Positions 39,292 to 47,430 of a DNA stretch of 64,000 bases are shown one piece after another. The stretch's first letter is position 1. Every line of letters begins with the position of its first letter. The stretch lies in NCBI RefSeq assembly GCF_024508275.1, contig NZ_CP101989.1, positions 2,666,001-2,730,000 on the forward strand, written 5' to 3'. The stretch comes from Cellulomonas wangsupingiae. GTDB taxonomy: Bacteria > Actinomycetota > Actinomycetes > Actinomycetales > Cellulomonadaceae. The translations under genes and the position numbers were made by a program. The notes beneath the pieces were generated by a model, which had not been told where the DNA came from, did not search any database, and worked only from the letters and a program-made list of their open reading frames with translations.

Positions 39292-41870
39292 TGCTGCGGC
39301 TCACCCTGGCGCAGATGCGCCGCAGCCTGCCGCGGCTCGTCGCCGCCGGGCTGGCCATCCTCCTCGGATCGGCGTTCCTCACCGCGACGCTCACGGCCGG
39401 CGACGCGATCACGCGCGGCGGGTACGACGCGATCACGGCCTCCTACGGCTCGGCCGACCTCGTCGTCGCCGCGGACGAGGTCACGCTGGCGGACGCGCTG
39501 GAGGTCGCACGGGACACCCCCGGGGTGACCGCCGCCGACCCCCTGGTCCTCGGGTGGGCATCCTTCACGAGCGGACGCCGCAGCGTGTCGCAGGCGGTGC
39601 TGGCCCAGCCCTCCGCCCCGTCGCTGGCGTCGCTCGAGGTCGTCGACGGGCGCGCACCCACGTCATCGGACGAGGTCGCCCTGCCGCCGTCCACCGCGGA
39701 GCGCCTGGGCGTGGGCGTCGGTGACACCGTCCGGGCCACCTGGGTGGTGTGGTCCGACGAGGCGACGGCCGTACCCACCGACGAGGCCGCGGCCACGTCG
39801 GACGAGGGAGCCGTGGCCACCCCCGCCGCCGAGCCCGCGCCGACGCAGCCCGTCGCCACCGAGTCGACGGCGGACGTCGCCGTCGTCGGCCTGGTCGACG
39901 ACCCGCGCGGCGCGTGGTCCCAGTACGGCGGCGCGGGGTCGGCGACGGTGGACGCGGTCGTGCTCTGGTCCGGAAGGAGCGGTCTCGACGAGTCCGGCGG
40001 CACCGTGCTGGTCGAGGTCGGCGAGGCGGCCGACGTCGAGGCCGTGCGCACCGCGATCTCCGAGGACCTGGCGGGCGGCGGCGAGGTCCTCACCCGCGAC
40101 GAGGCCGCGATCGCAGCCGTCGAGCACTTCGGCGGGGGCAACGTGATCGTGATGCTCGTGCTCGGCTTCGCGGCCGTCGCGCTGCTGGTCGCCGGCCTGG
40201 TCATCGCCAACACGTTCCAGGTGATCGTCGCCCAGCGCACCCGCATGCTCGCACTGCTGCGGTGCGTCGGTGCGCGACGCGGCCAGCTGCGCGCGTCGGT
40301 GCTGCTCGAGGCAGGCATCCTGGGCCTCGCCTCCGGCACGGCAGGCGTCCTCGTCGGCCTGGGTCTGAGCCAGGCCGCGCTGAGCGTGCTGGCGCGCACC
40401 CAGGACGGCGTCCCGCTCCCGACCACCGTGCACCCGACGCTCACCAACGTCGTGCTCCCCGTCGTGGTCGGCACCCTCGTGACGGTCGGTGCCGCGCTGG
40501 TGCCGGCGCGCGCGGCCACCCGGGTGTCACCCGTGGCGGCGCTGCGCCCCGCGGACGACCCGTCGGTGCGGGCACGCCCGGGCAGGGTCCGGCTGGCGTT
40601 CTCGCTCCTGCTGACCCTCGGTGGCGTCGCGGCGCTGCTCGGCGGCGTCGCGATGGGCCGGGCGGGGTACGCCGTGGACGCGATGCTGCCGCTGGCGGTC
40701 GCGGTCCTCGGCGGTGCCACGTCGTTCGTCGGCCTGCTCGTCGGTGCACCCCTGTGGATCCCCGCCGTCGTGTCCGCCGTGGGCCGGCCGGTGGCGGCGA
40801 TCAGCACGACCGCTCGCCTCGCGGCCGCCAACACGGTCCGCAACCCCCGGCGCACGTCGGCGACGAGCACGGCGCTGGTGATCGGCGTGACGCTCGTGAT
40901 GATGATGAGCACCGGTGCCGTGTCGGCGCAGGCGTCGCTGGCGCGCGAGATGGACGAGCGCGCCCCGGTCGACCTGGTCGCGACCCGGATCGACGGCGCG
41001 GCGTTCACGACCGACGTGCGGGAGGACGTGGCGGCGCTCGACGGCGTGGCCGCGGTCGTGCCGGCGCGGTCGGGGCTCGTCGAGGGCGCGTCGGCGATGG
41101 TCGAGGTGCTCGTCGTCGGGCCGGAGCAGACGCACGTGGTGCGGGACGCCGTGGCGGCCGACGCGCTCGCGTCCGGACGCAGCGTCGTGCCGCGCTGGTG
41201 GGCGGACGACGCCACGCAGGTCGAGGCGACCGGCGGGCGGACCGCGCGGATCGACGTCCTGACCCGCGCGACGGACGGGGCGCTGCTGACGACGCAGGCC
41301 GCCGACGACCTCGCGCTCGACGAGCAGGAGACGGCGCTGCTCGTGCTGCTCGACCCCGGTGCCGACGCGATGGGGGTCATGCAGGACGTGCAGGACGCCG
41401 TCGGGAGCGACGCGGTGCAGGTCGCGAGCGCGGCCGCGGAGCGGCAGTCCGACGAACGGTTCATCGACGTGGTGCTGGCGGTCGTCATCGGTCTGCTGGG
41501 CGTGGCCGTCCTCATCGCGCTCATCGGTGTGGCGAACACGCTGTCGCTGTCGGTCATCGAGCGGCGGCGGGAGTCGGCGACGTTGCGCGCGGTCGGGCTG
41601 TCGCGCCGGGGCCTGCGGTGGATGCTCGCGACCGAGGGCATGCTGATCGCGGTGGTCGGGGCGCTGATCGGGACGGTGCTCGGTCTGCTGTACGGCTGGG
41701 CGGGCGTAGCGGCGGTCTTCGGCCCGATCAGCGACGTGCGGCTGTCGGTGCCGTGGGCGCACGTGGGTGCCGTGCTCGTGGTCGCGGTGCTCGCCGGCCT
41801 GGCGGCCTCCGCCCTCCCGGCACGGTCCGCCGCCCGCACACCGCCCGTCGCGGCGCTCGGCGTCGACTGA
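39291..41870 (+). CDS. FtsX/MacB-like ABC transporter permease
   Basis: 859 aa with two FtsX-type halves. Membrane helices are near the N-terminus (about 17-37), in a block at about 285-430, near 450-490, and in a last block at about 735-855. Two large extracellular loops (about 45-280 and 540-725) flank them. The first loop carries an Ala/Thr/Pro-rich insert (AAATSDEGAVATPAAEPAPT). Helix motifs ANTFQVIVAQRTRMLALLRC and ANTLSLSVIERRRESATLRA are the paired permease signatures. With the ATPase upstream and the two-component system it forms a likely cell-envelope stress or antibiotic-response module. Confidence 0.9.
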   Translation: MLRLTLAQMRRSLPRLVAAGLAILLGSAFLTATLTAGDAITRGGYDAITASYGSADLVVAADEVTLADALEVARDTPGVTAADPLVLGWASFTSGRRSVSQAVLAQPSAPSLASLEVVDGRAPTSSDEVALPPSTAERLGVGVGDTVRATWVVWSDEATAVPTDEAAATSDEGAVATPAAEPAPTQPVATESTADVAVVGLVDDPRGAWSQYGGAGSATVDAVVLWSGRSGLDESGGTVLVEVGEAADVEAVRTAISEDLAGGGEVLTRDEAAIAAVEHFGGGNVIVMLVLGFAAVALLVAGLVIANTFQVIVAQRTRMLALLRCVGARRGQLRASVLLEAGILGLASGTAGVLVGLGLSQAALSVLARTQDGVPLPTTVHPTLTNVVLPVVVGTLVTVGAALVPARAATRVSPVAALRPADDPSVRARPGRVRLAFSLLLTLGGVAALLGGVAMGRAGYAVDAMLPLAVAVLGGATSFVGLLVGAPLWIPAVVSAVGRPVAAISTTARLAAANTVRNPRRTSATSTALVIGVTLVMMMSTGAVSAQASLAREMDERAPVDLVATRIDGAAFTTDVREDVAALDGVAAVVPARSGLVEGASAMVEVLVVGPEQTHVVRDAVAADALASGRSVVPRWWADDATQVEATGGRTARIDVLTRATDGALLTTQAADDLALDEQETALLVLLDPGADAMGVMQDVQDAVGSDAVQVASAAAERQSDERFIDVVLAVVIGLLGVAVLIALIGVANTLSLSVIERRRESATLRAVGLSRRGLRWMLATEGMLIAVVGALIGTVLGLLYGWAGVAAVFGPISDVRLSVPWAHVGAVLVVAVLAGLAASALPARSAARTPPVAALGVD

Positions 41871-41928
41871 GCCACGGCCGCGGGACGGCGCGCAGGAGGG
41901 CCGCCGGACCGTCGAGCCGACCCGGACC

Positions 41929-41962
41929 CGGGCCGGGAGGTGCCACCGCGCCTCCCGGCCCG
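41929..41962 (+). terminator. Hairpin terminator after the ABC permease
   Basis: Perfect 12-bp arms CGGGCCGGGAGG (41929-41940) and CCTCCCGGCCCG (41951-41962) with a 10-nt loop, 59 bp after the permease stop. Confidence 0.65.
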
Positions 41963-42075
41963 CGGTCGTCCCTCCGCACGGCGCGAGCGGACCACAGCCC
42001 CGGGGCAGGTCCGCGTCACGCACAGCTCCCCGCGGCGCACCCCCGACGGCGGCACAGCGGCCGCATGCTCCCGGG

Positions 42076-45000
42076 ATGCGCATCACCGTCCCCTCCCCCG
42101 TCGCGCCCGCGCGGCACGTCGACGTCGACGTCGAGCCGGGCCTGTCGGCGGGTGCGCTGCGACGCCGGCTCGCGCTCCTCACGGGCGACCCGGGGTGGGC
42201 CGCGCCGCACACGCCGCTGCGGGTCGCGGGCACGGCGCTCGACGACGCCCACCCCGCGGGCGCACCGCCGCTGGTCCCCGGGGCGCACCTGGGTCCGGGC
42301 GCCGCACCCCCCGACGACGCCGCGCGTGCCGTGCTCACCGCCGTGCACGTCGCGGTGCTGCGCGGCACGGACGCCGGGCGGCTCGTGCCGCTCCCCGACG
42401 GCGCCCGGGTACGTCTGGCCGTGCCGCGCGCACCGTCGGGCACGGCCCGGCCCGCGCACGGGAGTGGTCCGCAGGACGCCGGTCCCGCCGTCCACGTGGA
42501 GACCGACCGGCGGGGACGTCGGGTGCGCGTCCGGGTCGTCGGTGCCCGCGGCACGCTGCGGGCACGGGCGCGACGCCCGGGTGCCCGCGGCGCGACCGTC
42601 GCTCGCCCCGTCGGGCGACGTGGCCGCACGTGGCCGGCCGGCACGCTGCTGAGCGTCGCCGGGACGACCTTCGTGCTGCGCGCACGCGGTGACGGCGAGC
42701 CGGCGGGGACCCGGCCGACGCACCGCCTGCCGCCGTGGGCCTGGACCGCCGCGGCGTCGTCGGTCGCCGCGCTCGTCCTGGCAGCCGCGCTGCGCCAGCC
42801 GCTGCTCCTGCTCACGGCGGTCACGGGCCTGACCGGGCTGCTCGGGCTCGTCGCCGGCGGCGCCGGCCGGTCGCGCGGCCCGTCCGCCGCCGACCCCTCC
42901 CCCGCGCCGGCCGAGGACGTCGGACCTGCGCGTCGGCCGGCGGCCGGGCCGCCCGGCGCGGACCGGGATCCCGCGGCCGGCACCGTCGACGTGGCCGCCG
43001 TCCGCCTGGCCACGGCCCGCCGCCTGCTGGACAGGGCCGGCCCCGTCGCGGGTGACGACGGCCCGTGGCCGGTCGACCGCACGCTCGCGCTCGTCGGTCC
43101 CCGCGACGCGACCCTCGCGGTCGCGCGCGCCCTCGTCGTGCGCGCGATGGGCGCCGGCGGCCCGATGCGGCTCGTCGTGCGCGGGCGTGCCGGGGACGAC
43201 TGGCGCTGGACACGGTGGTGGGAGCCCTCGCAGCACCTCCCGGGGGCCGACGACGGTCACGTCCTGGTCGTCGCGGACGGCCTCGACGACGGCCTCGGGC
43301 CGTGGCGGCTCGCGGCGGGCCGGGCACTCCTGCTGCTGGTCGTGCCGCCGGGCGGCACGGTGCCGGCCTGGGCGTCGACGGTCGTCCGGGCAGGTGACGA
43401 GCCGGCCACGCGCCGGCCCCGCGCAGTGACCGCCCGCCGCACCGCCGGCGACGGGCTCGGCAGCGGGCGGGCGTCCCTCGACGACCCGCCACCGACGGGG
43501 GCCGACGACCTGGCGACGGGCCCTCCGCAGGCCGTGGGCCGCGACGTGGCCGAGGCCCAGGCGCGCGCCGCCGCCGCGCTCGGCTGGCTGCTCGCGACTC
43601 GCGGTGCGACGGGACCGCTCCCGCGCTCGGTGGCGCTGGGGCTGCTGCCCGGGGTGCCCCCACCGGACCCGGCCGCGGTCGCCGCGGCGTGGCGTCGGCC
43701 GTCCGACGCCCGAGAGCTCCGGGCGCCGGTGGGCGTCGGCGCGGACGGCCGGCCCGCCGTCCTCGACCTGGTGCGCGACGGCCCGCACGCGCTCGCCGCC
43801 GGGACGACGGGTGCCGGCAAGTCCGAGCTGCTGACGACCCTGGTGCTCGCGCTCGCCCTCACGCACCCGCCGCGACGCCTCGCGGTGCTCCTGGTCGACT
43901 TCAAGGGCGGCACCGGCCTCGGTCCGGTCGCAGGCCTCCCGCACGTCGTCGACCACGTCCACGACCTCGACGTCACCGCCGCGCGGCGCACCCTGGTGGG
44001 CCTGCGCGCCGAGCTGCACCGCCGCGAGCGCCTGCTGACCCGCGCCGGGCTCACCGACGTCGCCGACCTCGACCCCGCGGACCCCGCGACGCCCGCACGG
44101 CTGCTGGTGGTGGTCGACGAGCTGCGCGCACTGGTCGACGACCTGCCGGACGCGGCGGCCACGCTCGCGCGGCTGGGCGCCCAGGGGCGGGCCCTCGGCG
44201 TGCACCTCCTGCTCGCCACGCAGCGTCCCGGGGGCGCGGCCCCCGCAGACCTGCGGGCCAACGTGCTCCTGCGCATCGCGCTGCGGGTCGCGGACGAGGC
44301 GGACTCGCGCGAGCTCGTCGGCACGTCGGACGCCGCGCACCTGGACGCCGCCGCCCCGGGGCGCGCGCTCGTGCGCGCCGGCGCACGCGCGGCCGTGCCC
44401 GTGCAGGTGGCCCGCGCGCGGCGGCACCCGGCCGCGGCACCCGTCCGGCTCGTCCACCCGGCCGGTGGACCGTCCGACGCCCCGGGGTGGCGCGCCGCGT
44501 CCGCACCGACCGACGACGTCGCCGCGTGGGTGGACGCCGCACGCGTCGCCGCCCGGGGACTGCCCGGCACGGGCGTGCCGTGGCCGCCGGCGCTGCCGGA
44601 CCGGGTCCTCGCCGCGGACGCCGGACCGCTCACGGCCCCCGGCGGGCTGCTGCTCGCGCTCGCCGACGTGCCGGCGGAGCAGCGCCGTGCGGTCGTGCGC
44701 TGGGCGCCGGACGAAGGGCCGCTCCTCGTGCTCGGTGGGCCCCGTTCCGGCCGGTCGACGACGCTGCTCACCGTCGGGACGCACGCGGTCGTCGCCGGTG
44801 CGCACGTCCACGCGGTCGGGCTGCCGGATGAGGCGCTCGCCCACCTCCACGTCGCCGCGCCGCACCTCGTGGGCACCACCCCGTCCCTCGACGACCCGCA
44901 CCGCACCCTGCTGCTGCTGGACCGGCTGACGTCCCGCGACGACCGGGACGGGCCCGCCGACCTCCTGCTCGTGGACGGCCTGGACGCCCTGCTCGACGCG

Positions 45001-46092
45001 CTGGTGACGCACGCGCGTGGCGCGGGCGTGGAGCTGCTCACCGCCCTGCTGCACCGTCCGCCGGCCGGTGTCCACGTCGCGGCGGCAGGACCGGTCGTCC
45101 CCGCCCTCGCCCGCCTCGTGGGCGCCTTCGCGTGCCGGGTCGTCCTGCCCGTCCCCGACCCCTCCCTCGACGCCCTGGCCGGGGTCCCGCCCGCCCTCGC
45201 CGGCCCCCGCACGGACCCCGGCCGCGCGATCGTGTCCTCGCGCGACGGCACCCACCTGTGCCAGGTCGTGCTGCCGGCGACGGTGCGGTGCACCGGTCCC
45301 GTGACGGGTGGGCACCCGCGGAGGAGCGGCGGCCCGGCGGGCCCGCTGCGCATCGGCGCGCTGCCGGTGCGGTCGCCCCGGGACGGCCCGCCCTCCGCCG
45401 TCGGCGCCCGCTCCCCCCTGCCCGGCGGCATTCCGCTCGGTGCGGGCGGCGACGGCCCCTGGCCCGTGGACGTCGAGCAGGAGCGCCCGCTCGTCGTCGC
45501 CGGCCCGCCGGGGTCGGGACGCAGCACCACGCTGCGCACCCTGGCACTGGGGTGGGCCGAGGCCGGCCGACGCGTGCTGCTCGCCGGCCGGGCGTCCGGC
45601 GCACCGGGTGGCGGCGACACCCTGCCGGCACCGGGGGACGTCGTCGAGGTGTCGTGGGACGCCGCCGCCCGCCTGCTGGACGGGACGGGCGGCACGACGG
45701 GCCACGGCGCGCCCGCAGGTGCACCCGTCGTGCTCCTCGTGGACGACCAGGACCAGGCGGAGCGCGCCACGCCGGAGCTCGCGGACCTGGTGGACCGTGC
45801 GTTGACCGGCGCCCCGGGCGCACAGGTCGTGGCCCTGGCGACGACCTGCGACCACGCGTCGGGCTGCTACCGCGGGCCGGTGGCCACGGCCCTGCGCTCA
45901 CGGCACGTGCTGGTGCTCGACCCGCACGGCCCGGCGGCCGCGGACCTGCTGGGCCCGGGCGCGGCCCTGCAGACCGACCCGCGGCACCGCCCGGCGGGGC
46001 GGGGGGTGCTGCGGCTCGACCGGACGCTCCTCCGCGTCCAGGTCCACGACCCCGGGCCCCGCCCTCTCGCGGGTCGCGGCCCGCGGCCCTGA
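42076..46092 (+). CDS. EssC/EccC-like FtsK/SpoIIIE ATPase, orphan
   Basis: 1338 aa from ATG 42076. Residues 1-210 are beta-rich and resemble the FHA-like front of EssC. Helices at about 222-262 give a membrane pair. Three P-loop modules follow. Module 1 has GTTGAGKSE (576-584), FKGGTGLG and LLVVVDELRAL (676-686). Module 2 has GGPRSGRST (887-895), and module 3 AGPPGSGRST (1142-1151). In modules 2 and 3 the Walker lysine is arginine. In type VII secretion, EccC/EssC drives WXG100 protein export, but no WXG100 or other esx gene is nearby. CATGCT (42064-42069) sits 6 nt before the ATG, suggesting a leaderless mRNA. Export role is inferred from architecture. Confidence 0.85.
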   Translation: MRITVPSPVAPARHVDVDVEPGLSAGALRRRLALLTGDPGWAAPHTPLRVAGTALDDAHPAGAPPLVPGAHLGPGAAPPDDAARAVLTAVHVAVLRGTDAGRLVPLPDGARVRLAVPRAPSGTARPAHGSGPQDAGPAVHVETDRRGRRVRVRVVGARGTLRARARRPGARGATVARPVGRRGRTWPAGTLLSVAGTTFVLRARGDGEPAGTRPTHRLPPWAWTAAASSVAALVLAAALRQPLLLLTAVTGLTGLLGLVAGGAGRSRGPSAADPSPAPAEDVGPARRPAAGPPGADRDPAAGTVDVAAVRLATARRLLDRAGPVAGDDGPWPVDRTLALVGPRDATLAVARALVVRAMGAGGPMRLVVRGRAGDDWRWTRWWEPSQHLPGADDGHVLVVADGLDDGLGPWRLAAGRALLLLVVPPGGTVPAWASTVVRAGDEPATRRPRAVTARRTAGDGLGSGRASLDDPPPTGADDLATGPPQAVGRDVAEAQARAAAALGWLLATRGATGPLPRSVALGLLPGVPPPDPAAVAAAWRRPSDARELRAPVGVGADGRPAVLDLVRDGPHALAAGTTGAGKSELLTTLVLALALTHPPRRLAVLLVDFKGGTGLGPVAGLPHVVDHVHDLDVTAARRTLVGLRAELHRRERLLTRAGLTDVADLDPADPATPARLLVVVDELRALVDDLPDAAATLARLGAQGRALGVHLLLATQRPGGAAPADLRANVLLRIALRVADEADSRELVGTSDAAHLDAAAPGRALVRAGARAAVPVQVARARRHPAAAPVRLVHPAGGPSDAPGWRAASAPTDDVAAWVDAARVAARGLPGTGVPWPPALPDRVLAADAGPLTAPGGLLLALADVPAEQRRAVVRWAPDEGPLLVLGGPRSGRSTTLLTVGTHAVVAGAHVHAVGLPDEALAHLHVAAPHLVGTTPSLDDPHRTLLLLDRLTSRDDRDGPADLLLVDGLDALLDALVTHARGAGVELLTALLHRPPAGVHVAAAGPVVPALARLVGAFACRVVLPVPDPSLDALAGVPPALAGPRTDPGRAIVSSRDGTHLCQVVLPATVRCTGPVTGGHPRRSGGPAGPLRIGALPVRSPRDGPPSAVGARSPLPGGIPLGAGGDGPWPVDVEQERPLVVAGPPGSGRSTTLRTLALGWAEAGRRVLLAGRASGAPGGGDTLPAPGDVVEVSWDAAARLLDGTGGTTGHGAPAGAPVVLLVDDQDQAERATPELADLVDRALTGAPGAQVVALATTCDHASGCYRGPVATALRSRHVLVLDPHGPAAADLLGPGAALQTDPRHRPAGRGVLRLDRTLLRVQVHDPGPRPLAGRGPRP

Positions 46093-46126
46093 GGCCCGCG
46101 GAGGACGCGGCGGGTGCCGTGGGCGG

Positions 46127-46558
46127 TCAGGACGCGGCCGCCCGGCCGCCCGACGTGGCCCGGACGACCCGAGGGCTGAGCACGCCCACGACGACGAGCA
46201 GCGCGAGGCCCATCGGGACGAGCGCACGCAGGCCTCCGCCCGCCCCCCACCAGGTCGCGGCGGTGACGACGACGAGGATCTGCGCCGTGAGCACCGGTCC
46301 GCGACCCCACCGGCGGCCGCCCCACAGCCCTCGGGCGGCCGCGACCAGCAGCGCCGCGGCACCGAGTGCCAGGACGACGAGGAACACGACTGGCCCGGCG
46401 TCGGCACCGCCCACCAGGGCGACCACGCCGGCGCCCGCACCCACCACGAGCGCCGCGGCCTCCAGGAGCACCGACGCGCACGCCACGACGAGCATCGTCG
46501 GGCGCGGCGACGGGGAGGGGCGAGGTGCGGGCGCGGGGCCGGACGACGTGCTGGGCAT
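46127..46558 (-). CDS. Small four-helix membrane protein, function unknown
   Basis: 143 aa. A Pro/Ser-rich cytoplasmic N-terminus of about 20 residues is followed by four hydrophobic helices (about 22-45, 53-75, 88-103 and 105-125) and a short basic tail. No family motif is recognised. A -10 box TAGGGT (46565-46570, reverse strand) lies exactly 6 nt before the ATG, so the mRNA is predicted leaderless. It is convergent with the FtsK-like gene, 34 bp away. Confidence 0.7.
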   Translation of the reverse strand: MPSTSSGPAPAPRPSPSPRPTMLVVACASVLLEAAALVVGAGAGVVALVGGADAGPVVFLVVLALGAAALLVAAARGLWGGRRWGRGPVLTAQILVVVTAATWWGAGGGLRALVPMGLALLVVVGVLSPRVVRATSGGRAAAS

Positions 46559-46570
46559 GGCACGACCCTA

Positions 46571-47063
46571 GGTCGCGCGTGCCCCCGACACGTCCGCCGT
46601 TCACCACCGGCCCCGGGCCGCCCGCCAATACCAGACATCGGGGGCCGATGTGACCACGCAACCCTCGATCACCGCCGCAACCGCGTGCACGGCGCACCGC
46701 GTGAGCGACGTCACGCGACGGGCTGCCCCGCGGTCCCGCGGCGCGCACGCCGCTCCTTCCCACATCGGGGACACAGCGATCTCCCAGGTCAGAGGCCTAA
46801 GGCCTGGACAGGGCCCTGACCTGGACGTTCGTTCGGCCCGTCGTGAGAGCGTCGCCCGGGGCGGGCCGGACGTGCCGACGCCACCAGCTCGCGCTGTGAC
46901 CAACGCCTCAGTCGTTATGGCAATGAAACGTTGCCGTAACCCTTGTGCCCCGACGGATCGGGTGTGACGCTTGAGGCAGCACGTTTCCCCCACCACTGAT
47001 CCCATGCCCACCGGCGCGCGCTCCGACGAGCGCGCGGCGAGGCGTGTGCCAAGGAGAGCCCCC
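46571..47063. promoter_or_regulatory. Long intergenic region upstream of whiB
   Basis: 493 bp without a supportable gene. It holds a 9-bp perfect inverted repeat (CCAGGTCAG 46784-46792, CTGACCTGG 46816-46824) around a tandem AGGCCT pair, and a second element closer to whiB (46914-46940, see that entry). AAGGAGAG at 47051-47058 is the whiB ribosome binding site. The long leader fits the heavy control known for whiB1-type genes, but no consensus -35/-10 pair is clear. Confidence 0.5.
46914..46940. promoter_or_regulatory. Near-perfect inverted repeat in the whiB upstream region
   Basis: GTTATGGCAA (46914-46923), 7-nt spacer, TTGCCGTAAC (46931-46940); one mismatch between 10-bp arms. Size and spacing suit a dimeric regulator such as a CRP/FNR or WhiB-partner site. 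It lies about 125 bp before the whiB start. Confidence 0.45.
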
Positions 47064-47312
47064 ATGGATTGGCGCCACCGCGCAGCCTGCCTCGACGAGG
47101 ACCCCGAGCTGTTCTTCCCGATCGGCAACACGGGCCCGGCGCTGCAGCAGATCGAGGAGGCCAAGGCCGTCTGCCGTCGTTGCGACGTCGTCGACACGTG
47201 CCTGAAGTGGGCGATCGAGACCGGCCAGGACGCCGGCGTCTGGGGCGGCCTGTCCGAGGACGAGCGCCGCGCACTCAAGCGCCGCACCGCCCGCCAGCGT
47301 CGCGCCGGCTGA
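47064..47312 (+). CDS. whiB1: WhiB-family iron-sulfur transcription factor
   Basis: 82 aa from ATG 47064, set by AAGGAGAG 5-6 nt upstream; an upstream frame exists without a ribosome binding site. Four cysteines C9, C37, C40, C46 (the CxxCxxxxxC spacing) bind the [4Fe-4S] cluster, followed by the GVWGG turn (58-62) and a basic tail (LKRRTARQRR) for DNA contact. The length and the neighbouring pdtaS gene match the WhiB1 neighbourhood of Mycobacterium (whiB1 beside pdtaS), so the WhiB1 class is likely. WhiB1 binds the main sigma factor and senses nitric oxide in mycobacteria. Confidence 0.93.
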   Translation: MDWRHRAACLDEDPELFFPIGNTGPALQQIEEAKAVCRRCDVVDTCLKWAIETGQDAGVWGGLSEDERRALKRRTARQRRAG

Positions 47313-47367
47313 CCGACCGGACGAGCCGCGGCCACGTGCCGCCACCGGCGCCACGCACCGACCACCT

Positions 47368-47400
47368 CGACAGGGCCGACCGGTCACGGCGGCCCTGTCG
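47368..47400. terminator. Bidirectional terminator between whiB and pdtaS
   Basis: Perfect 11-bp arms CGACAGGGCCG (47368-47378) and CGGCCCTGTCG (47390-47400) with an 11-nt loop, midway between the stops of two convergent genes. Confidence 0.65.
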
Positions 47401-47430
47401 GCATGTCCGGGCCCGGCGCCGCACCGGGCG

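Noticed and set aside
42016..45855. Open frame of 1279 codons opposite the FtsK-like gene
   Set aside because: Shadow of a gene with three recognisable P-loops; composition is not protein-like.
46571..46970. Short open frames in the whiB upstream region
   Set aside because: None has a ribosome binding site or -10 box, and composition is not protein-like.
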